Shown piece after piece: positions 58,093-64,000 of a stretch of DNA of 64,000 nucleotides. The notes beneath the pieces were generated by a model. The model was not told the DNA's origin and made no database searches. It saw nothing but the letters and a program-made list of their open reading frames with translations. The stretch comes from Ziziphus jujuba (lineage: Eukaryota; Streptophyta; Magnoliopsida; Rosales; Rhamnaceae). Every line of letters starts with the position of its first letter. Positions within the stretch are counted from its first letter, which is position 1. The translations under genes were made by a program, and so were the position numbers. The DNA lies in contig NC_083381.1 in the NCBI RefSeq assembly GCF_031755915.1, forward strand, positions 2,678,501 through 2,742,500. Reading direction: 5' to 3'.

Positions 58093-58200
58093 GGGTTTTT
58101 TTGAAAAGTAACCAACTTCTAAATTAACAATTGAAAAATAACAAAAAAAATATTTTTTATAAAAAATAACCATCTTTTTACATATTTGGACTAAAATACC
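58093..58200. repeat. Possible left terminus of the second MULE
   Basis: GGGTTTTTTTGAAAAGTAAC, then AAAAATAACCATCTTTTTAC and GGACTAAAATACCCTTT, resemble the ends of plant MULEs (phrases such as GGCTAAAATACCC). The partner end would lie beyond the window, so this remains unproven. Confidence 0.35.
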
Positions 58201-58293
58201 CTTTAATAATACAATTTTTTTTTTCCACTTTCCCTCCAAAACTGCACGGCTGAATCTGTAGCTCACTCTCAGACACATCTCCCCTCTCCACCT

Positions 58294-58295
<2 letters not shown>

Positions 58296-58336
<41 letters not shown>
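58296..58336. repeat. (TC)n microsatellite
   Basis: About 20 uninterrupted TC units. Such runs are common in plant 5' leaders, and a small frame starts about 130 bp downstream. Confidence 0.95.
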
Positions 58337-58342
<6 letters not shown>

Positions 58343-58467
58343 TTGCGTTTAAAGAGACATTTTTTGGTTGTACAAATTTTTTTCTCTATGTTAGCGACTT
58401 GAGTGGGATTTTTAGTTTTCTGGCTGTACAAATTTTGTTTTTAATTTTAATTTTTTTTAATTATTTA

Positions 58468-58735
58468 ATGGGTTTTCAGAGAATGAGTTGCTCTTCTTAC
58501 TTTATTTCTCATCGGAAGGATGTCAGCAAGGTTGAAAATAATTATGGTACTCGATCCTCAGGTATCTTCTTCCCTGTTTCAGCTTGCTAAATGTGGAAAC
58601 CTTTTTTTTTTTATTTTTTGGGTATAGTTTTGCTGACTGTGGAATGATTTTTGCAAAACAATGCTTAAAATTGTAGGAAGTGGGAGGGAAAAGGCAAGTT
58701 CCAAGGATGGTGGTATGAAGATTTGAAATTGCACT
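58468..58735 (+). other. Possible 5' exons of an unrecognised gene
   Basis: ATG at 58,468 opens a frame MGFQRMSCSSYFISHRKDVS to SS at about 58,560, followed by an AG/GTATCT donor. An acceptor (TTGTAG, about 58,676) then opens GSGREKASSKDGGMK before a stop. The Ser-rich start is like that of several transposon-carried plant proteins, and the TC run upstream fits a 5' leader. No domain is recognised. It may be the 5' end of the Ulp1-type gene downstream or unrelated. Confidence 0.25.
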
Positions 58736-58739
58736 GTTT

Positions 58740-60485
58740 ATCCAAATTCAAATTTTTTTATATTAATTATTATTCCTATTTAAAATTGTTTATTATTATT
58801 ATTATTATCATTATTATATTTTGAGGGTTTAGTTTTTAAAGAATTTGTTTATCATGTGTAGAAATTAGGAAAGGAAAAGGAAATGGTAAAGGTGGCAATG
58901 GCCCAAAAAACAATATGATTCATAGTTTCACTTTGAAATGTCACAGCCAGTTGAGTAGTTATCAAGTGAGGGTAGCCCTTCAATTTCCCCACGAGGCAGT
59001 GATGAAGTGAAGGTAATTTCTCCTTCAAGATCCACCAAGTATTCCATTAATTAATCTGTTTGGCTGCAAATTTAGGTTATCCATCCATCCAACATTAGCA
59101 TTTAGCAATTCGAAATGGATTTAAGGCCTTCCTCTAAATTCAACAACCCAATGATCTCTTTGGCTATGAGCTTTATTATTTAATGCAATTTTAATTTCTA
59201 GTTGCAGAATCATCAAATAATTAATTATCATCGTCATCACTTATTATGAATATTTTTTTGGCTAAGCACTAGGTAATTAAGCATGCTTCAAACAAGTAAC
59301 TAAAAATTACATACGTGATTATATATTTAACGTCTTATTTTGTTTTTGACCCCACTATTTGTTGTACGTACATATGCATTACAATTACTTTATTAGTTAA
59401 GTTATTGTCCTGCTTTAATGGTTGACTTGCTTTTCTAATCCATGCAAAATTACATCAAAATACAAACAACGCCATGTTACACAAACCATAAAATCTGTGT
59501 AGGAGTTATTTTTACTTCACCAAGCACTCAATTTAGAGTTTCTTTCCAGCCAACAATTGTTCCAAAATGGGATAATCTCATCTTCTAGTCTCAAATTTCA
59601 TGTTTTTTCTCTTTTTTTTTTTAAAGTAATTATATTTATAATCATCTTTTGTCATTTCTATTACTCTTTAGATATACAAGAGCATAATAAGAGGCAAAAC
59701 AATTGGCAGGTGGTTAATTTTTAAGCTTGGTATGCATTCATGGCTGCTGGCTATGGTGGTGGCTTTAACCATAGATGGAGATGATTTTGTGGAGTGTGGG
59801 TAAAAAATATTACTATGTTTGGTTCGTTTAGAAGTCATGAGTTTTAATTTTGATAGATATAGTCTGAAGATTGGAATTGAAATTCTTGATTTTTGGAGAT
59901 GTGGGAAATTGGATTTGGAAGTGGTATTGTAGAAGATGATGATGTGGCCATGGTGATGATATGGTTTGGCCAATCAAGAAATAGAAGTAGGAAAGTAGAT
60001 TGGATATAGGACAGTACATGGTACAGGTTGAAGCTTGCTCTACCGAGCTCTACTTGATATGGAGATGCCTTTACCATATGTCTTTGCCAAGTACAGGGAA
60101 ATTTCTATATGATGTTGAAGTCATTTATTAGTTTGCTCTTATATATAATGTACTTCTAGCTATTTTTTTTAATACTTATCTTGTACTAGATTATTTTGAT
60201 GTTCATTTATCGAAGATAATAATGGATTTTGGTGTAAAGATATCTAATTAACCGTCTACAAAATGTGGCATATTTATTATAATTCCATTTTTCACAAACC
60301 CCTTATATGTAGCTCAATTCAAGCTTCTGGATAATTTTCCGCTTGTCAGAAAATTTTTCCTCCAAGTGGAAAGCATTTTTTTCCTGTCGGAAAATATTTT
60401 TCTCCAAGTAAAGAAGTTTTAAAGGCCAGATGTCCTATATGTGGTTATTGTGATTTTGAGTAACTAATAATTTATTTTGTTGTAA
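58740..60485. other. Non-coding or decayed interior of the second MULE
   Basis: No recognised domain. The strand skew of 59,690-60,090 (G-rich on plus) hints at former coding sequence or a leader, but the open frames there are short and unlike known proteins. Confidence 0.3.
60190..60420. repeat. Direct repeat left of the Ulp1-type gene
   Basis: It shares a long ordered set of words with 61,297-61,530: GTTCATTTA-C-AAGATAA-AATG, GATA-CTAATT, AAAATGTG-CAT, TTATTA-AATTCCAT and a run of GGAAAAT-TTTCCTCC motifs. The two copies bracket the Ulp1-type coding remnant. Confidence 0.6.
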
Positions 60486-61192
60486 GTATACATTGAGCAG
60501 TGTTATGGAAAGTTCCTCGCCAATCCATCTAAGTTCCAATTCTCATATGCAATGCAAGAATATGTATTGGGGATTCGAATGAAGGAGTCGAAGCCATGGA
60601 AATGCGTAAATCATGTACAATATACATGTCCAAATTGTGTAATGTTAACTATTCATTTATTCATATGCCTTCCTTTATTTGTTGTGCTAACTGAAATCCT
60701 GTAATGTATTGACAGTTGTTGATTCCACTAAATAAGCGCAACATACATTGGCTGGTAGGGCACGTGGATTTGAAAGAGCATCGTATGACTGTATATGACT
60801 CAGATAAGGCTGGCAACCAAAACATGGGAGAAATTTATTTCTACAAATTATGCATTATGTTACCTTATTTACTGCGGTCTGCATCCTTTTATGAGTAGCG
60901 GACAGATTTTATAGACTCCGTTGATGAGTTTACATGTGAATTGGCACAAAATTCCGTTTAGCAAAGTAATGGGTAAAGCCCCTTAATACGTACATGTTTG
61001 TTGAATAAATATTAACTGTTCTAATAATACTAATATATGTTATAATAATTGTTTTTTTGTACTGGTGACTGTGGCATGTTTACACTCAAGACCATCGAGT
61101 TCTTACATGCTAGATTACTAGTGACATTCACACAAGATGACATGGAGTTCTTTAGGAGAAGTATGCATATGAGGCTTCCAACAAAGAACTAA
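60486..61192 (+). pseudogene. Ulp1-type (C48) cysteine protease domain remnant
   Basis: Exon A (about 60,486-60,614) reads VYIEQCYGKFLANPSKFQFS to KPWKCVNH, followed by a GT donor. After an AG acceptor, exon B starts at 60,716 (LLIPLNKRNIHWLVGHVDLK, then MTVYDSDKAGN). Exon C (61,064-61,192) has GDCGMFTLKTIEFL. Together these give the C48 order: HW (catalytic His), VYDS (catalytic Asp) and DCG (catalytic Cys). Stops lie at 60,896-60,898 and about 60,959, and the acceptor before GDCG lacks AG, so it is a broken gene. Ulp1 enzymes cleave SUMO-type modifiers. Ulp1-like domains carried by plant MULEs (KI/Kaonashi type) are known. It converges on the MULE transposase at 62,025. Confidence 0.85.
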
Positions 61193-61296
61193 GCATATGA
61201 GCTGGGTGGTGATGGATTTTTCTTTCCTTTTGTCATGTTTATAGATGCATATTCTTTATTACATTAGACTTTTAATTGTAAAGATAATGGTGGCTT

Positions 61297-61660
61297 ATAA
61301 TGTTCATTTAACAAAGATAACAATGTGTTATTGATGTAAGGATAACTAATTGACCTTATAGAAAATGTGCCATGTTTATTTATTAGAATTCCATTATGCA
61401 CAAACGTCTTACAAGCTCAATTGCAAATTCTAAAAAAATTTCTGCTTATCGGAAAATATTTCTTCTAGGCGGAAAACTTTTCCTCTTGGAGGAAATATTT
61501 TCCTCCAGTCAGAAATCCCATATGGAGATCAATTGAAGCCTCTGGATAATTATCCGCTAGGCGGAAAATTTTTCCTCCTGTTGGAAAAAATTTCCTCCAA
61601 GCGGAAATCATTGAATAATTTTTACTCCTATCAGAAACTAATTTCCTCCACTTGGAAAAT
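61297..61660. repeat. Direct repeat and GGAAAAT/TTTCCTCC motif array
   Basis: The first part matches 60,190-60,420. It continues as a series of near-palindromic words (TCGGAAAATATTTCTTC, GGCGGAAAACTTTTCCTC, GGAGGAAATATTTTCCTCC, GGCGGAAAATTTTTCCTCC, GGAAATCATTG) spaced 18-25 bp apart. A further partial copy (CAATTGAAGCCTCTGGATAA) starts at about 61,530. Confidence 0.6.
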
Positions 61661-62024
61661 CAATTTCTAATAGATTATTTAAGTTAATAGTGGGGTAAAA
61701 AATTTGAGAGTGGAGACAAATATTATATAAGATGAAGATGGAATTAACAAAAAATGTATTGACATTTAAAATCAATAACCATTTTAAAGAAAAGAAAAAA
61801 TGATATATATTTGTTTTTCTTTTCAAAATCATTTGGACATCTCATAAAATGAGATGTCAACAAAAGATTTAAAATCAACTCCAAAAAGCCTCTTTTCATT
61901 TAGGATTAAATTAAAAAAAAAAAAGATTGCTAATAAATCTTCCACCGTGGAGTAGAAAATATTATATCAAATATATGAAATAATTATCAAAACATATTAA
62001 ACCATAACACTAAATTAAAACTTT
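61661..62024. other. Spacer 3' of the MULE transposase
   Basis: AT-rich with no frame of note. It would hold the 3' ends of the two convergent genes. Confidence 0.45.
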
Positions 62025-64000
62025 CTAATTCGAAGCATAAGACAATGGATTCGTACATCTTTGCCTATAATGTCCAACACCACCGCATCGGCTACATCTA
62101 CGTCCAATAACATCTTCACCTTCGGATGGTATGCGTTGCATCCTCGGTCTACCGGCTCGCCTACGTGTCCATCTTGGTGGAAGAACAATGCGACTTGCCA
62201 CGTCATCCGGGACATGCCACTGTTTTCATCTAACAAGGGATAAATGGACTCAGCATAAGCTGCACGATATGCATCCGCGGTGTAGTAATGAGAACACATG
62301 CCATAAGGAGCAATTTTTCGGTCTCTCCAAGCGGCAATACAATGATCATAAGGATATTGATCAAGATCGAAGACTTTGCATGAGCATGTTTTTGATTGGA
62401 GATTAACTGTACCCCTCAAACTCCCACCTTCCATAAGAAATTCATGCATATTAATGGCTTTCACACATAGTCCGATGGACTCCAAATTTCGTAGTTTGAG
62501 TTGCTCTTCCATATGGTCAGTTACAGGCTTTGTCAAATTTGCACCTGCAGTACGTCGCTCATAAAACCACCTTTGCAGTAAATCCCGTATGTGCTCTATT
62601 AATGCTACTATTGGCATCTCTCTAGCATCTAGCAGAATGCCATTCAAGCTTTCTGCAATATTGGTGGTCATGATAGTGTAACTTCTACATGGACAAAGAG
62701 AATGTGCCCACCTTGTAGGGTCACATGATCGAATGTACTGGGCAGCCCTACTATTTTTTGCCTCAATTTGCCCCATATAAAACTCAAAATCTTCAACCAA
62801 ATATGCACTAGCTGCGAGCATGAAACATTGTATTATTGATTCATCTTTTGCATGTCCATTTGCTTTAATATTTCTGCTTATATGGTACGTGCACAACGCA
62901 TGGTATGCATTGGGAAAAACTTTGCGTAATGCCCTTTCAATAGTGGGGTGTCTATCACTCACAAACACCAAATCTGGAAAATCTCCGATGGCATCCTTCA
63001 GGTTTTGGAAAAACCATGTATATGCTTGCTCGTTCTCTCCATCTCCAATGCCGAAAGCCAAAGGATATATTTGCTTATTGCCATCCATGCCCGATGCAAT
63101 ATACATGTACCATTTGTATTTCCCTTTCAATGTAGTTGCATCAACAGCCAACACGGGTCTTATGTGGGATTTAAATCCCCTAATGCTTGCTCCAATCGCC
63201 ATAAAGAAATATACAAAATTGTTATTATCGTCTGTTTTGATACGTGTAACAGTCCCAGGGTTCTTCGACACTAACTCATAACAGTAGGCAGGTAACTTAG
63301 CAAAATTCTCCTCTGGAGATCCCCTAACACTGTTAAGTACATACTCTTTACCTCTCCATGCTTTGTTGTAGCTTATATTCACCCCATATTTCTGCAAAAA
63401 ATCATGTTGAATTTCTTTGGGTTTGTAAACACGTGCAATACCTTCATATTTAGATTTGATACATTGCCCGATAACCCGGCTACTGGCTTGCTTGTGTTCT
63501 CGATGCACGATATCTAACGAGCAACTGTGTACATTATCAAAAATTCTCACAACAAATATTTCTCCATTTTTAAATGTGGTTGCACGTAGTCGCCATTTAC
63601 AAGTGTTTTCCAAGGATACAACCTCATACCATTGTGTAGTTGACCGTGTCACCTTGAACTCCTTATTTTCTCGCATGCAATAGATACTCAGTTTATTCTG
63701 TAGGTCACGTTTGTTGCGAAATAATTGTCCAACTACTATGCTCTCACAGCCAGTGAACTTTGACGAAAATATGGCCATAGAACCACTTCTGTTGCTCGAT
63801 GATATGTGGTCACTTGTAGCACGATGAACCCTAACATCATCAACTCCTTCATTGTTCATTTCAGGATGCATATCATTATCATTGTCCGGCAGCTCATGAT
63901 CAAAATCTACATCATTATGATCAACATCATCCCCTGCTGCATTGTAATTCTCATCATGATCAATATGATGCAACTGCTCATACTCCTCATCGTTAGGAAA
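62025..64000 (-). pseudogene. MULE (mudrA-like) transposase, runs off the right edge
   Basis: The frame is open from the window edge (no start seen) for over 580 codons. Counting from 63,973, the DNA-binding region is near residues 85-151 (CKWRLRATTF, HSC). The DDE core has VLAVDATTLKGKYKW (Asp 278), LVFVSDRH (Asp 340) and TTNIAESLNG (Glu 441), all intact. A SWIM finger has C530-S-C532 and H544, but the third Cys (usual P-C-x-H) is Tyr 542. Near 62,221-62,227 an A-run frameshift moves the end into another frame, which gives QWHVPDDVASRIVLPPRW, RRRAGRPRMQRIPSEGED and the CCHC knuckle CSRCGGVGHYRQRC before a stop at 62,025-62,027. The unshifted frame runs on without homology to 62,015. It probably mobilised the MULE that also holds the Ulp1-type gene. 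Confidence 0.92.

Noticed and set aside
59668..60077. Minus-strand frames of 60-100 codons
   Set aside because: Low-complexity Ser/Ile/Pro content, antisense to G-rich sequence, no domain and no splice or start context.
62820..63281. 153-codon plus-strand frame
   Set aside because: Antisense shadow of the MULE transposase; no independent support.
1..64000. CRISPR array, operon structure, riboswitch or bacterial promoter
   Set aside because: Nothing of this kind is present; the content is that of a plant nuclear genome.

Overview
The window is nuclear DNA from a flowering plant, almost certainly a eudicot. It is very AT-rich and full of homopolymer and (TA)n runs. It carries plant-type LTR retrotransposons of the Tekay/Del chromovirus and Tat/Ogre groups, plant Mutator-like elements (MULEs), a TRIM element, MITEs and one plant-specific SAUR gene. 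The species cannot be read from the sequence. Genes use introns and none are arranged in operons. No rRNA, convincing tRNA or CRISPR array was seen.

Layout. (1) 1-13,600: two diverged copies of one segment (A about 185-5,960, B about 9,150-13,560). Copy A is split by a 3,033-bp solo Tekay-type LTR (1,891-4,923) with a perfect 5-bp target duplication. A 675-bp hAT-type MITE with a perfect 8-bp duplication lies between the copies (6,036-6,710). (2) 13,600-21,800: no gene; MITEs, local tandem duplications and a dense cluster of related AT-rich repeats. (3) 21,829-31,068: one decayed Tat/Ogre-type retrotransposon on the minus strand with both LTRs and readable gag, protease, RT/RNase H, archaeal-type RNase H and integrase remnants. 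A tandem TRIM (three LTRs, two internal segments) is inserted in it. (4) 31,100-42,600: non-coding, with a 1.4-kb inverted-repeat element, tandem duplications and two copies of an L1-type LINE ORF2 fragment. (5) 42,658-43,032: a SAUR gene on the minus strand, the only apparently intact host gene. (6) 43,740-55,640: a partial Tekay LTR on the minus strand, interrupted by a complete 5.2-kb MULE (44,047-49,274; 190-bp TIRs, perfect 9-bp duplication). It is joined head-on to a plus-strand pol fragment (RNase H, integrase, chromodomain-like tail) with its 3' LTR. (7) 58,000-64,000: probably a second MULE running off the right edge, with a minus-strand transposase and a converging, broken Ulp1-type (C48) protease gene.

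How the parts relate. Both MULEs have the same plan: a transposase on the minus strand facing a second gene on the plus strand. In the first, the second gene encodes a GRF-type zinc-finger protein with a predicted membrane tail; in the second, a SUMO-protease-like domain. All transposable-element genes carry stops, frameshifts or lost catalytic residues. The Tekay-related pieces show at least three insertion or rearrangement events, and target duplications give a partial order of events.
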